A DNA stretch of 64,000 bases from an uncultured Celeribacter sp. (GTDB lineage Bacteria > Pseudomonadota > Alphaproteobacteria > Rhodobacterales > Rhodobacteraceae): positions 620,001 to 684,000 of the forward strand of contig NZ_OY780935.1 in NCBI RefSeq assembly GCF_963675965.1, given 5' to 3'. The notes beneath the pieces are model-generated. The model saw only the letters and a program-made list of their open reading frames with translations, was not told the origin of the DNA and did not search any database. Position numbers and translations under genes: made by a program. Positions 1 to 9,456 of this stretch are shown piece by piece (within the stretch, counting starts at the first letter, position 1; each line of letters opens with the position of its first letter).

Positions 1-442
1 CCGGGATCTCGTTTCGGCTTATGACATTGCCCGCGGACTTCACAGTTAAAGAGCCCGCCACGTCCTGATAGACACCACCTTGGCCATCGCTCACCTTTAC
101 GTTGGAGGCCCCACCCGACAGAGGGTTGCCGCCCTGACCGTTGGTCCAGTTTACGTCGATATCGAGGTCCGCGATCACCTTGCCGACAATTTCTTGGGTG
201 TCTGTGACATCCGCCATCAACTGACCCTGATAGTTGGCGGTGATTGACGTCGGCATGTCGGACGTCGGCGCAATTCCCGTTACCCGATCGAAATTCGCCT
301 GATAGTTTGAGCCGCCAGCGCCCCCCGCACCGCCTCCACCGCCGCCACCAACAGCGCCGCCGCTTGTGGTTGTGTTACAGCCGGCAATCGCAGTGCAAGC
401 AAGAAGAGCAGCGCCGAAGCGCGACAAGTTGGAATAAGGCAT
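1..442 (-). CDS. Surface lipoprotein, probable Slam substrate (3' end outside window)
   Basis: The reading frame opens with ATG at 442 and stays open to the window edge, so only the N-terminal 147 residues are visible. It starts with a lipoprotein signal peptide whose lipobox is IAGC (Cys 22), followed by a Gly-rich linker and then beta-strand-like sequence. The pattern after the linker (a Tyr-x-Gly strand, then an ADLDID strand) resembles the second lipoprotein at 1867-2688, so the two look like paralogues. A GGAG ribosome site lies six bases before the start. It is the third gene of a minus-strand run behind the lipoprotein and the Slam gene. TbpB-type handle/barrel lipoproteins are known Slam clients; the ligand cannot be told. 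Confidence 0.75.
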   Translation of the reverse strand, partial: MPYSNLSRFGAALLACTAIAGCNTTTSGGAVGGGGGGGAGGAGGSNYQANFDRVTGIAPTSDMPTSITANYQGQLMADVTDTQEIVGKVIADLDIDVNWTNGQGGNPLSGGASNVKVSDGQGGVYQDVAGSLTVKSAGNVISRNEIP

Positions 443-533
443 GGTTCTCTCCACCGTTGTTCCCCAATCTGGTGGCCTCAAATTGCCGTGTGCTGCCCTC
501 CCTGTCTCTCCCCTGAACAAAGGAGTGCAACGT

Positions 534-1865
534 CTAAAACCGCCGCGTCAGACCAAAGCCCACATCAAAGGCATCGTATGTACTAACGGGGATGTTGGAG
601 TGCTCACGCTCCGCCACTATTTCGACAAAGGGGGCAAAACCGCCCCATGAAATCTCACTATGACGCATCTGGATCGACAGCGTGTCTCGCCGTGTGCGCT
701 CTACCACGCCAAAAAGCCCATGCGGCCCGTCATAGGTGCTCGTTTTGACCCGCAGATCTCCGTCAATCGTCACCCCCCCGGCGAACACATGGCTCGCGCC
801 GAGACCGATTTCCCAAGCTCTCGCTGCGATCTCAGGGCTGTTGGCATCTATGCGCTCGTATTTCAACGACCCTCGCAGGCTCGACCTCGATGACAGCGCG
901 TGCGTATAGCTCAGGTATCCGACCGACCGCAGACCATCCGCCCCAGGTGCCGTTGGGTGGGTGAGATCCGTGAAGGCAACCCCGAACCCGAGACGCCCCG
1001 AGGCACCTTGTCGCGTGATCGCGTGCAAGGCAAACCCCTGCCCCCGCGAATAGAATGCGCCATCAAGGTAGCGCTCTTGATAGCTCACGCTGGCCTTGAA
1101 AAGCGTGTTTGGTCCCGCCAGAGCGATAATACTCGCGTCCACTAGACCCGTCACATCATCTGCTGTGGTGCCCTCATAAAACGTGCCATCTACACTCAGA
1201 CCGAGCTGCATCTGTAGGCTATCTGAGGCCTGATGGGCATAGGCCAACCCGCCTTGGACTTCCAAACCCGTGGCGGGATCGGCGCGCGACGAGGGATCAA
1301 GCTGCGCCTGACCGAAGCCGAGATCAATCGTCTCCTCTTGCGTTTTGCGCGTGGGGTTGGAGGACGGGACAATGGCGATGCCGAAAGAGCCAGACCACGG
1401 GCTTGGCCTTTCCATGCTCCGTGCCTGCGCCGCGGCATGGTCGCGTTGCGCGGCATTCAACTGCCCACCCCGCGCCAAATCATAGTGATACGCCGCCCGA
1501 TCGCGTTGACCAAGTTTTGCGAGCGTATCCGCCAGTTCAAGGCGAAACCGCGCCACGTCGGGACGGCGGGCAACGAGATCCTCCAAGGCGGCCAAGGCTT
1601 GCGCGGGCTGTCCCGCTTCGCGATGCACCACGGCCAAAAGCCACAAGCGTTGCGCATCCTCATCCGGGGTTTGGGGCGACCATGAAAGCAGCACGGCCTG
1701 CGCCCCCTGCAAGTCGCCTGCAAGGACCAGACTGCGCACGACTTCAGGCGGCGAAACAGACTGCGCGGCCGCGCCGCCACAGCCAAAAGCCACACATAGA
1801 TATACCACGCGGGCCCCTGCTTTCAGGAGCCCGCGCCATTTAAATCCTCGCCCGTTCGAACGCAT
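534..1865 (-). CDS. Slam-type outer-membrane protein (surface lipoprotein assembly modifier, DUF560)
   Basis: A 444-residue protein with a signal peptide ending near AAAQS, an N-terminal helical region of TPR-like repeats (roughly residues 40-150), then a beta-barrel domain ending in Phe. The junction has the family-like stretch around GIAIVPSSNPT. In Neisseria, Slam proteins move lipoproteins such as TbpB across the outer membrane (type XI secretion). I chose the ATG at 1865 because it lies one base after the upstream lipoprotein's stop and is followed at once by a signal peptide. An ATG further upstream would overlap that gene by 65 bases. The tight spacing suggests translational coupling. 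It is flanked on both sides by lipoprotein genes. Confidence 0.85.
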   Translation of the reverse strand: MRSNGRGFKWRGLLKAGARVVYLCVAFGCGGAAAQSVSPPEVVRSLVLAGDLQGAQAVLLSWSPQTPDEDAQRLWLLAVVHREAGQPAQALAALEDLVARRPDVARFRLELADTLAKLGQRDRAAYHYDLARGGQLNAAQRDHAAAQARSMERPSPWSGSFGIAIVPSSNPTRKTQEETIDLGFGQAQLDPSSRADPATGLEVQGGLAYAHQASDSLQMQLGLSVDGTFYEGTTADDVTGLVDASIIALAGPNTLFKASVSYQERYLDGAFYSRGQGFALHAITRQGASGRLGFGVAFTDLTHPTAPGADGLRSVGYLSYTHALSSRSSLRGSLKYERIDANSPEIAARAWEIGLGASHVFAGGVTIDGDLRVKTSTYDGPHGLFGVVERTRRDTLSIQMRHSEISWGGFAPFVEIVAEREHSNIPVSTYDAFDVGFGLTRRF

Positions 1866-1866
1866 C

Positions 1867-2688
1867 TTACTGCTTTTCGGCGTAGCCAGTGCCCGTGAAA
1901 TTGATCTGATGCGAGGCGCCGCCACCGTCATCGATGGTCAGCGGCGCGACTGCACCGAGATCAATATACTCTTGATTGTCGCCTTTGAACTGCCCCGTCC
2001 ATCCGACGATCCCCGAGACATTCTTGCCTTCAAGGGTCATGCCGGACGCATCCATATACGCCTGCATGGCCGGCAGACCACCGTAGTAGCTCACCTGGTT
2101 GTTATACCCGACCCCGGGCGTCCCGGAGCTCCCGGTCACAAAAGGTTTGACCTCCAGACTCCCCGAGACAACAAGGTCATCGGTTGTCCCGCCGCCGATA
2201 CCCGCAGTCGTAACCGTCCCGCGCAGGTTGGTGACCCCGCCGGTCCACACATTGGTCTCAGCGGTGTTTGTCGCCATGTTGCCGCCGCCGCTGCCCGTTG
2301 TGTAGTCAAGATCGAGCGCGAGATCACCGAGCATCTCGATGGTGCGCAGCCCGCTTGAGAAATCGCCACCCGTCATCTTAACCGCACCTTCGTAACGCGC
2401 CTGAACTGCGGCAGGGATCGACGAAGAATAGCCCATGGCATCGATCCGACTTTCCTCGGCATCAAACTCCGAAACGGTTATCCCGCCCGTGCCGCCACCT
2501 GTGGAACCTCCACCCGTCGAGCCGCCACCCGTGCTGCCACCACCTGTCGACCCACCACCCGTAGTGCCGCCGCCAGTGCTTCCACCTGAGGATGGCGCCG
2601 CCGGACCACTGCCGCCCGAAGACAGGCAGCCTGAGAGTGCCGTTGCCGCGACAAGCGCCGCGAGAATATGTGTTTTGGATAGTGTCAT
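1867..2688 (-). CDS. Surface lipoprotein with Gly/Ser/Thr-rich linker, TbpB-like barrel, probable Slam substrate
   Basis: A 273-residue lipoprotein. The signal peptide ends in lipobox LSGC (Cys 21). A low-complexity linker of repeated STGGG units follows (about residues 25-55), then a Gly-rich beta domain. It ends with a YAEKQ tail one base before the Slam start. The ATG at 2688 is preferred over the TTG at 2697 because it begins a normal lipoprotein signal peptide and has an AGGGG/GGGGA ribosome site upstream. It is probably the first gene of the operon. A tethered barrel on a long flexible linker fits a protein displayed at the cell surface. The ligand (haem, metal carrier, other) is unknown. 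Confidence 0.8.
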   Translation of the reverse strand: MTLSKTHILAALVAATALSGCLSSGGSGPAAPSSGGSTGGGTTGGGSTGGGSTGGGSTGGGSTGGGTGGITVSEFDAEESRIDAMGYSSSIPAAVQARYEGAVKMTGGDFSSGLRTIEMLGDLALDLDYTTGSGGGNMATNTAETNVWTGGVTNLRGTVTTAGIGGGTTDDLVVSGSLEVKPFVTGSSGTPGVGYNNQVSYYGGLPAMQAYMDASGMTLEGKNVSGIVGWTGQFKGDNQEYIDLGAVAPLTIDDGGGASHQINFTGTGYAEKQ

Positions 2689-2854
2689 GTTCCCCAACCC
2701 CTTTGAGAACGCGCGGCTCCAGCTCTGCGCATAGAAAAATCATCCAATGACTAGCGGTCGTGGGAAGGCAGGCATATCCTCTGTTCAGGGGAGAGGATCG
2801 TCGGCGCAACGGACTATTATTGCCCTCAGCATATACAAGCAAAAGGAAACCAAA

Positions 2855-3499
2855 GTGTCGGGCACGATACGCAATATCCTCATCATTGAAGATAACGCCG
2901 AGATGCGTGCCCATCTTGTCGCGCTGGTGCATACGTGTTTTCCGATAGCCGAGGTGACGGAGGCAGGCACCATTCATGCGGCCAAGGCCACGTTTCGCAA
3001 AAGCACCTTCGACCTCGCATTGGTTGATCTCAACCTACCCGATGGCGAAGGGCACGGTTTTATCCGTGAATGTGCCCGCATCAGCCCTGACACCATCTGT
3101 ATCATCGTAACAGTCATGGCCACCGACGCGGCCGTGGTCAGCGCTTTGGCTGCGGGCGCCTCTGGCTATCTGCTCAAGACCGATCCGCCCGCCCTGTGGA
3201 AGCTTCACATGGAACAGATCATCACGGGTGTGCCCGTCCTGTCGCCCTCAATCGCGCGGCGTATTATGGAGCATTTCCGCCGCACCGCACCCGCATTTGA
3301 AACCGATGAGCGGCTAACCGCGCGCGAGAGCGAGGTTCTGTCACTGATCGCACGCGGAATGCGAATTCCAGAAGTTTCGGGACAGATCGGAGTGGCCGAC
3401 AGCACCGTGGCCACCCACATCAAAAATATCTATCGCAAACTCGGGATTTCCAACCGCGCCGAGGCCGCCATTCACGCGGCGCGGCTTGGCCTGCTCTAA
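2855..3499 (+). CDS. NarL/LuxR-family response regulator
   Basis: A 214-residue protein with an N-terminal receiver domain (acidic pair after ILIIED, phospho-acceptor Asp 58 in LVDLNLPDG, Lys in YLLKTD) and a C-terminal LuxR-type HTH beginning LTARESEVLSLIARG. The GTG at 2855 is chosen because it is preceded by an AAAGGAAA ribosome site and gives a normal receiver start. A longer frame reaching back to 2747 has no such signal. The gene converges on a NarX-type histidine kinase (3609-5825) and starts head-to-head with the Slam operon. It is therefore the likely partner of the kinase and a candidate regulator of the lipoprotein cluster. That last link is inference. Confidence 0.92.
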   Translation: MSGTIRNILIIEDNAEMRAHLVALVHTCFPIAEVTEAGTIHAAKATFRKSTFDLALVDLNLPDGEGHGFIRECARISPDTICIIVTVMATDAAVVSALAAGASGYLLKTDPPALWKLHMEQIITGVPVLSPSIARRIMEHFRRTAPAFETDERLTARESEVLSLIARGMRIPEVSGQIGVADSTVATHIKNIYRKLGISNRAEAAIHAARLGLL

Positions 3500-3608
3500 A
3501 GCGTTTTTCTTTTTATCTGAGGCAGGAAAGAACAAAAACGCTGTGCGACCTATAAACGTTATGCGCGCATCGCACCGAAACTGTTTTTCTGCTTTAATGC
3601 GCAACGTT

Positions 3609-5825
3609 TTAGCCGCGCGGTGCGGCGTCATCCACCGAAGCGCCGACATTGTACCGTGCTGTAAATGGCAGGGTCGCAACAATGGTGAAGCCCTGACCGT
3701 CCTGCGACGTGATTACGACCCGCCCACCCACATCGGCGACCCGTCGGCGTAGATTGGCAAGCCCGTTGCCGCCCTCGCCGATGGATGGCACATCGATTGC
3801 GCCAGCAGCTCCCTGAATGCGCCCCGTATCGCTCACGGTCACACGAAACTCTGCCTCGCCAATCTCAATCCTAACACGCACCAAGCCAGCACCGGAATGC
3901 CGCGCGGCGTTGTGGACACTCTCACGTAACATGGACCGCAGCGCATGCGCCACACCTGGCGAAAGGCACTGGTCACTGTGATCATGCAACGCCCAATCGC
4001 AGGCAATCGCTTGTGCATCGAGATATTCGGTGAGTTCCACCCGAAGGTCAGCCAGTATATCGCCAAAAGAGGATGTGCCACTGTCGCTATTACTGAGGAT
4101 TTTCCGTATATCGGAGAAGGTTTCTCGGATCAGGTCATTCTTGTTTGCGACGTCGGATTGGCCAAGCGCGGTGGTCAGGCGAATGCCGATATTGTCATGC
4201 ATATCACGGGTGATCCGCTCGCGCTCCTCATTCATGCCCGCAACGAAGGCCTGCCGCGCCTCGACCATCTGTGTCAGGATTGTCACGATATCCTGCGCTT
4301 TTTGCGCGTCTCGCGTGGAAAACAACCGTCGTCCCAAATCTTTCCAACGCAATCGCACCTCTGCCAAGGGAGGTATCGCAGGAACAATCATCGCCGCGCC
4401 CTCATCCTCAATACGGGTAACGGTCGCGCCCACAGCGGACATGGCATCGACCGACAGAGCAGAAAATTCACGTTGTAACAAATCGCGCCACAGGGTTTCC
4501 TGCTTTTGCCGGTCGCGCGTCAGGGCGATCCCGTCCGCGGCGCGAACAAGACTTGTGAGCGGCAGATTGTCCCTGCGCCTCGCAAACACCAAATCTTTCA
4601 ACGTGTCGCGCAACGGCAGGTATCCCATCGTCACAATCAACAGTGCGGCACCGAATGCCGGCTGGCGCTCCACAGACAACTCAAAGACCAGAAACGCGTC
4701 GAGCAAGATCAACACGAGCGCACCGCCGATGTAGAACATCAATTTGAAGGACCATTGTTCAAGGTCGAAGAACCGATACCGACGCACTGCAAGAGCAACA
4801 CCGCCGAAGACCAACAAAAAGAGCAAGAACGAATGCGCTTGCGAAACGTGAGACTCCAGCCCCAGAAGTGCGGGCAGTGTCGTCGTCACAACGAAGCCGC
4901 CCGCCCCCATGACGACGCCAAGCGCGACAACTTTCAGCGCCGCACGCGACACAGGGTCTTGGCGCGCCACAATCCATTGTGCCACCAAAGAAATCAGGAT
5001 CGCCGTCAGCGCCACGACAATCGGCCCATGCAGATAGATTGTAGGATTGCCGCCCTCCACCACGATCTCGCGCGCGAGCGGGAGGCAAAGCATCGGCAGC
5101 GGCAACCAACTCACCCAAGCGGGTGCAAGCTGTCGTGGATACCGCAAGAACAGTCCGACAAGTCCCGCCCCGAACAACAAGGCCCCCCCTGCATTCATTG
5201 GTGCGAGCACCTCATATGAACGCGCGGAAAGCGCCAACTCGCGGCCGCTGTACAGTGCCGCGGCAAAGGCTGAGACCTGTAACCCGATCCCTGTCAGGAA
5301 GAGGAAAATGTGGCTCAAGCGTTTCGGGTTCTGCGCCCAGATCCACCCGCCGATCATCACCCCCGCAACCCCGGTAATCAACTGCGCCCAAAATTCGAAG
5401 GGAAGGTCGGAGACGGGTCGCGTCGGATGCACTGCGACGGTCGTTTCCCCGTTTCGGCCATCACGGCTCCAATAGAGAACCACCGCACTATTGGACAGAA
5501 GCGAACGGACACGCCCCTGATCCTCGCGGAAGGCACGGATCAGCGCACCGTCATTGAGCTTGTCAGGCTCTTCGAGGAGGGTTTCGCCCGTAATGGCGAT
5601 CCGCGTCTCACCCGCCGCACCGATCGCAATCAACCGCGCCCCCGCCAGCGCTTCCAGTTCGGGGTCATCCACAGCCGAAATGACCAAGCCCCTGCCCTGT
5701 TCAGGAACAGAAAAGTCGAGCCCGAGAGACGGTTGAGACACCGCCAGCCAGAGCACGATGATCACGCTCGCCAAGACGCCAAGAAGCACGGTGACTGCAA
5801 GGGTCAGAGGGCTAAAAAGACGCAT
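3609..5825 (-). CDS. Membrane sensor histidine kinase, HisKA_3 (NarX/DegS) class
   Basis: A 738-residue kinase. It has one N-terminal transmembrane helix, a periplasmic segment of about 120 residues, then a block of about six or seven further membrane helices (about 145-400). The cytoplasmic part holds the phospho-acceptor motif TRDMHDNIG (His about 541) and a C-terminal HATPase domain with ESVHNAARHSG and a Gly-rich NGLANLRRR segment. This layout is usual for kinases that pair with NarL-type regulators, and such a regulator lies 110 bp away on the opposite strand, tail to tail. The multi-helix sensor resembles 7TM-type input domains, so the signal may be a membrane or small-molecule cue. The actual signal cannot be deduced. 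Confidence 0.9.
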   Translation of the reverse strand: MRLFSPLTLAVTVLLGVLASVIIVLWLAVSQPSLGLDFSVPEQGRGLVISAVDDPELEALAGARLIAIGAAGETRIAITGETLLEEPDKLNDGALIRAFREDQGRVRSLLSNSAVVLYWSRDGRNGETTVAVHPTRPVSDLPFEFWAQLITGVAGVMIGGWIWAQNPKRLSHIFLFLTGIGLQVSAFAAALYSGRELALSARSYEVLAPMNAGGALLFGAGLVGLFLRYPRQLAPAWVSWLPLPMLCLPLAREIVVEGGNPTIYLHGPIVVALTAILISLVAQWIVARQDPVSRAALKVVALGVVMGAGGFVVTTTLPALLGLESHVSQAHSFLLFLLVFGGVALAVRRYRFFDLEQWSFKLMFYIGGALVLILLDAFLVFELSVERQPAFGAALLIVTMGYLPLRDTLKDLVFARRRDNLPLTSLVRAADGIALTRDRQKQETLWRDLLQREFSALSVDAMSAVGATVTRIEDEGAAMIVPAIPPLAEVRLRWKDLGRRLFSTRDAQKAQDIVTILTQMVEARQAFVAGMNEERERITRDMHDNIGIRLTTALGQSDVANKNDLIRETFSDIRKILSNSDSGTSSFGDILADLRVELTEYLDAQAIACDWALHDHSDQCLSPGVAHALRSMLRESVHNAARHSGAGLVRVRIEIGEAEFRVTVSDTGRIQGAAGAIDVPSIGEGGNGLANLRRRVADVGGRVVITSQDGQGFTIVATLPFTARYNVGASVDDAAPRG

Positions 5826-5984
5826 AAGCGTCTCCGCACTCGCAGATCAGGTTTCGGGCGCGCGCCCGTGAAAAACTCGTCTTGGAGTTCGGAATTAGCA
5901 TAGTGTCGCCCCATCAAGCGATCGCATAAACGAATACCAATTTCCCTGCGTTTTCCTTATGCGTCAAGTGGGCGGGCCGCGCTA

Positions 5985-6042
5985 CATTCGAACGAAAGGT
6001 CGCTTAAGTGAGCAACCGGAGCGGCACGAAAGCGTGACAGGT
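5985..6042 (+). mobile_element. IS3-family right-end remnant (copy 1)
   Basis: The sequence encodes the last codons of an IS3 transposase (FERKVA-stop), followed by the right terminal repeat ending CGTGACAGGT. It matches the right end of the intact IS3 element at 24708-25938, and is even closer to the remnant at 12217-12508. No other part of the element is present. Its right end points toward the MarC gene. Confidence 0.8.
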
Positions 6043-6199
6043 ACACCAAGCGACGATTTCGATCTGCAAGAAACCGTCTTGAAAGACCAGAAGTTGGTTT
6101 CGGATAGCGAATCAATCAAGGCAGTCCTGGGCAGGGAGCCATTTGGGGAGAGCGTAAAATTTCAGTCTGAGCTCAGATCGCCCAATTTCCCAGAGCTAT

Positions 6200-6400
6200 A
6201 CACCGCTTACGGACGAAGTGTGTATGCGAATGATCACTGTGCCAGGAGGCGGCCCTATTGCCGCTCTCACATTCAAGGCTGCGGTCGATGATCCCAGCCG
6301 GTTTAAACGTTCTCGAACTGTGGCCGCACACTTCTGGCTTTCGAACTCAACACAGACTGCGAAGAGAAGCATGACCCGGATAAGCGATCTCAGACATACA
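6200..6400 (+). pseudogene. IS110-family transposase fragment
   Basis: The stretch from 6218 translates as ITVPGGGPIAALTFKAAVDD followed by RFKRSRTVAAHF. This is the typical core of the IS110-family C-terminal domain (Transposase_20). After AHF the frame is lost, and recognisable remains (GRISK-like residues) continue in another frame with two stops. No N-terminal DEDD domain or element ends are seen. The rest of the gap between the kinase gene and MarC (5826-6649) has nothing else I can identify. Confidence 0.75.
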
Positions 6401-6649
6401 AAAGAAAGAAAATGAACTTGAGCCAGACATCCAATTAGAGAAGCTGGCTTTCGCTGCGACAGTAAGGCACAAGCGTTCAGCCGACAAAGTGGACATTCGC
6501 AACATCTCCGGACGAACAATGCAAAAACATATTAACTGTTTCCGCCCCGGGGAGTTGACTAAGGAAACACATGGCGGAAAATGGTGGACGCCTGCGTCGA
6601 GGCGATTGGGAAACACTCTTGTGTTGGGGGCGCAAACTGAAAGAGAGAT

Positions 6650-7282
6650 ATGGACTATTCTGACTTGATCAAAGCTTTCGGGGCGTTCTTCGCTATCATG
6701 AACCCCTTTGTGAACCTGCCGATCTTTCTTGCACTGACAGCAGGTTTCACCGTCGCACAGCAACGCACGGTGGCCGCGAAAATCACACTGTTTTCGGCAG
6801 TCATGTGTGCCGTACTCCTCTTTGCCGGGCAGAAGATCATCGGCTTTTTTGGCATCACCATTGATGAATTTCGCATCGCTGGTGGCGCCGTCCTGGCCCA
6901 TATTGCTTGGTCCATGCTGAACGGCGACAGTATAACGTCTCACCACGGAACAGAAAAAGAGCAGGACCACATGCAGGACCTCTCCGGTCTTGCTTTTTAC
7001 CCCATCACCTTTCCGATGATCGTTGGTCCGGGCACGATTGCGACCCTCATCATCTACGCAGGACATGCAAAGGACTTCGAAGGATTGATGGAAATCGGCG
7101 GGGTCGTTGCCGTCATTCTTGTAATGCTATTTGTCGTGCTGTTTTTCGCGTCGTTCTTTGGAAAAGTCCTCACCGACACAATGCGTGTTATCATGACGCG
7201 CCTCATGGGTATGATATTGCTCGCAATATCGGTTGAAATGATCGTTGCGGGCACGAAAGCCGTTTTCCCGGGCCTGGCATAA
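6650..7282 (+). CDS. MarC family integral membrane protein
   Basis: A 210-residue, very hydrophobic protein with about six transmembrane helices and no signal peptide. Family hallmarks are AIMNPFVNLPIFLAL near the N-terminus, FRIAGGAVL, YPITFPMIVGPGTIATLI in the middle, and GMILLAISVEMI near the C-terminus. MarC proteins (UPF0056) are inner-membrane proteins of uncertain function. The old link to multiple antibiotic resistance in E. coli is not supported by later work. An AAAGAGAGA ribosome site precedes the ATG. It is monocistronic and lies in the segment bracketed by IS3 remnants. Confidence 0.9.
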   Translation: MDYSDLIKAFGAFFAIMNPFVNLPIFLALTAGFTVAQQRTVAAKITLFSAVMCAVLLFAGQKIIGFFGITIDEFRIAGGAVLAHIAWSMLNGDSITSHHGTEKEQDHMQDLSGLAFYPITFPMIVGPGTIATLIIYAGHAKDFEGLMEIGGVVAVILVMLFVVLFFASFFGKVLTDTMRVIMTRLMGMILLAISVEMIVAGTKAVFPGLA

Positions 7283-7565
7283 GCAAATACACACGGAGCT
7301 GCTCAATCCGAACAATCATGCATGATCTGAAAAGCACAAGCGATTTCAATGCTTGGAATGCCGACCGTTGCCGTTCGATGGGTTTATGACCGTTGTGTCT
7401 CTGGGACCGTGCGGCCATGCAGCAGGTCCGGCAGCCGCGCTTGACAGGTTGTCATAGGCCAGAGAATAAGCGCAGTATCAGCGCATGTACATCATTCCAC
7501 TCTGGCGAAACGTGTATAGGATCACTGCCCGTCGTCAGTGACATTGCCTTTACGGAGACCGCGAC

Positions 7566-8999
7566 ATGGCAATATTCCTGCTCACGCTTCATGTGGTGCT
7601 CGTGATCGGCTTCACACTCCGCATCCTGCTGCGGGATGATCTTTCACCGCAGACGCGTCTGGCGTGGTTTATTGTTCTTGTGGTGCTGCCCTATGCCGGA
7701 AGCGTCTTCTATTTCCTGTTTGGCGAAATCGACATAGGTCACCATGCAAACAAACGCCACAAGGAGGTTTGTGACCAAATCCGCGCTAGAGCCGCTCACC
7801 TCATGGGGCGACCGGAGGACACGGAACGGCTGATCGATCCGCTTTACAGGCCAGCCTTTCAATATGCGGCTTCAATCAATGGATTTCAGGCGATTGCAGG
7901 AAACCGGGCTGAGCTGATGACCGACGCTGCGGCCACAAACGCGCATCTCATCGCCGATATCGACGCGGCGCAAAGCCATGTCCACGTGCTTTATTACATC
8001 TGGCTCGACGACAGGACCGGCAGGGCTGTCGCGCAGGCTCTGATCCGTGCGGCGCAGCGCGGTGTTACCTGCCGCGCCATGGCCGATGGCCTCGGTTCGC
8101 GGGCCTTGATCAAGTCGCCCCTCTGGCAGCGGATGAAGGATGCTGGCGTGCAGTTAGCTGTGGCCCTGCCTTATGGGAATCTGTTCCGCACGGTGCTGAC
8201 CAGTCGCATAGACCTGCGCAATCACCGCAAGATCACGGTGATCGACAGCAAGATCACCTATTGCGGCAGTCGGAACTCTGCTGATCCGGAATTTCTCGTC
8301 AAAGCCAAATATGCCCCTTGGGTGGACATCATGCTGCGGTTTGAGGGATCCATTGTGGCGCAGAACGAACTGCTGTTTCTCAGCGACTGGATGCAGGCCA
8401 CGCGGGACACACTTGACGGCTTTACGCTAACGGCAAGCCCGATCGCTGGGGGATTTCCCGCGCAGGTGATGGGGGATGGCCCGACCGAACGTCGGGGTGC
8501 GACACCGCAGCTTTTTTCAATCCTCATCGCCTGTGCACAGCATAGTTTGACGCTCTCCACCCCATATTTCGTACCAGATGCGACCGTTCTGGAAGCCCTG
8601 TGTTCCGCCGCTCATCGCGGGGTCAAGGTGACGCTCATCTTTCCCAAGGTGAACGACAGCTGGGTCGTCGCCGCAGCAAGCCGAAGCTACTACCGAAAGT
8701 TGCTGTCTGCCGGCTGTCAGATTCATGAATTCGAGGGCGGCCTGCTGCATGCAAAGACGCTGACGCTGGATGACAAGGTCACCCTTGTGGGATCGTCAAA
8801 CCTCGATCTTCGCAGCTTTGACCTCAACTACGAGAATAACATTCTTCTGCAGGATAGTGGGGTGACCCGTGCCGTGTGCGACCGTCAGGCAGACTATGTC
8901 GCGCGCTCTGTGCCCGTGACGCTCAATCTCGTGACCGCGTGGCCATGGTACAGGCGCATCTGGAATAACGTGATTGCCACGATTGGTCCCGTCCTTTAG
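7566..8999 (+). CDS. cls: Cardiolipin synthase, ClsA type
   Basis: A 477-residue protein with two N-terminal transmembrane helices (about 1-55) and two phospholipase-D catalytic motifs: RNHRKITVID (about residue 220) with a following GSRNSADPEF, and LLHAKTLTLDD (about residue 395) with GSSNLDLRSF. The family condenses two phosphatidylglycerol molecules to cardiolipin and glycerol at the inner membrane. Length and motif order fit full-length ClsA. A TTACGGAGACC ribosome region precedes the ATG. The gene stands alone. The acyl donor (PG or PE) cannot be told from sequence. Confidence 0.93.
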   Translation: MAIFLLTLHVVLVIGFTLRILLRDDLSPQTRLAWFIVLVVLPYAGSVFYFLFGEIDIGHHANKRHKEVCDQIRARAAHLMGRPEDTERLIDPLYRPAFQYAASINGFQAIAGNRAELMTDAAATNAHLIADIDAAQSHVHVLYYIWLDDRTGRAVAQALIRAAQRGVTCRAMADGLGSRALIKSPLWQRMKDAGVQLAVALPYGNLFRTVLTSRIDLRNHRKITVIDSKITYCGSRNSADPEFLVKAKYAPWVDIMLRFEGSIVAQNELLFLSDWMQATRDTLDGFTLTASPIAGGFPAQVMGDGPTERRGATPQLFSILIACAQHSLTLSTPYFVPDATVLEALCSAAHRGVKVTLIFPKVNDSWVVAAASRSYYRKLLSAGCQIHEFEGGLLHAKTLTLDDKVTLVGSSNLDLRSFDLNYENNILLQDSGVTRAVCDRQADYVARSVPVTLNLVTAWPWYRRIWNNVIATIGPVL

Positions 9000-9456
9000 T
9001 CGACGCGGTTTCTCTTGGTCTGGGGCCCGGATTGCCAGAGGGCAAACTGATGACCTGGGCAAAGATACAGGGATGGCTGATACATCTACACCCCGACACG
9101 AAGTGCCGCTTTCCAATCCGGCCGCCGACTTCGGCGATGGCGCAGTGCGAAAATCTCAAATAGAGGGCGCCCTTGGCGCCAGTCTGCCACCTCTCTCACC
9201 GCCCTTTTCGTCCGCGCCATGTGAATTTGATTGCTGCGAGATTTTGCGGACACAGCAAATGGCCGACCTGCTGAAACGCACTAAAGCAACTGATAGGCAT
9301 CGGCTATGGGATCCGCTTGCGCCAGCGGTTCTTCCCCCTTTCTTCCCGCCCCGCCATTAGAAAATGGCCTCAACGTCGACAACCTTTCCCCGCTCCATGA
9401 AACAAAACTCCGGTTCAGCGCTGCCATCACCGCCAACGGGGTCGCGAACTTGCTAC
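9000..9456. other. Intergenic region, no gene recognised
   Basis: A 457-bp gap between the cardiolipin synthase and the convergent acetyltransferase gene. Short open frames exist on both strands but lack ribosome sites and recognisable domains. A small GGCGCC repeat around 9168-9180 could form a weak hairpin. Confidence 0.4.
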
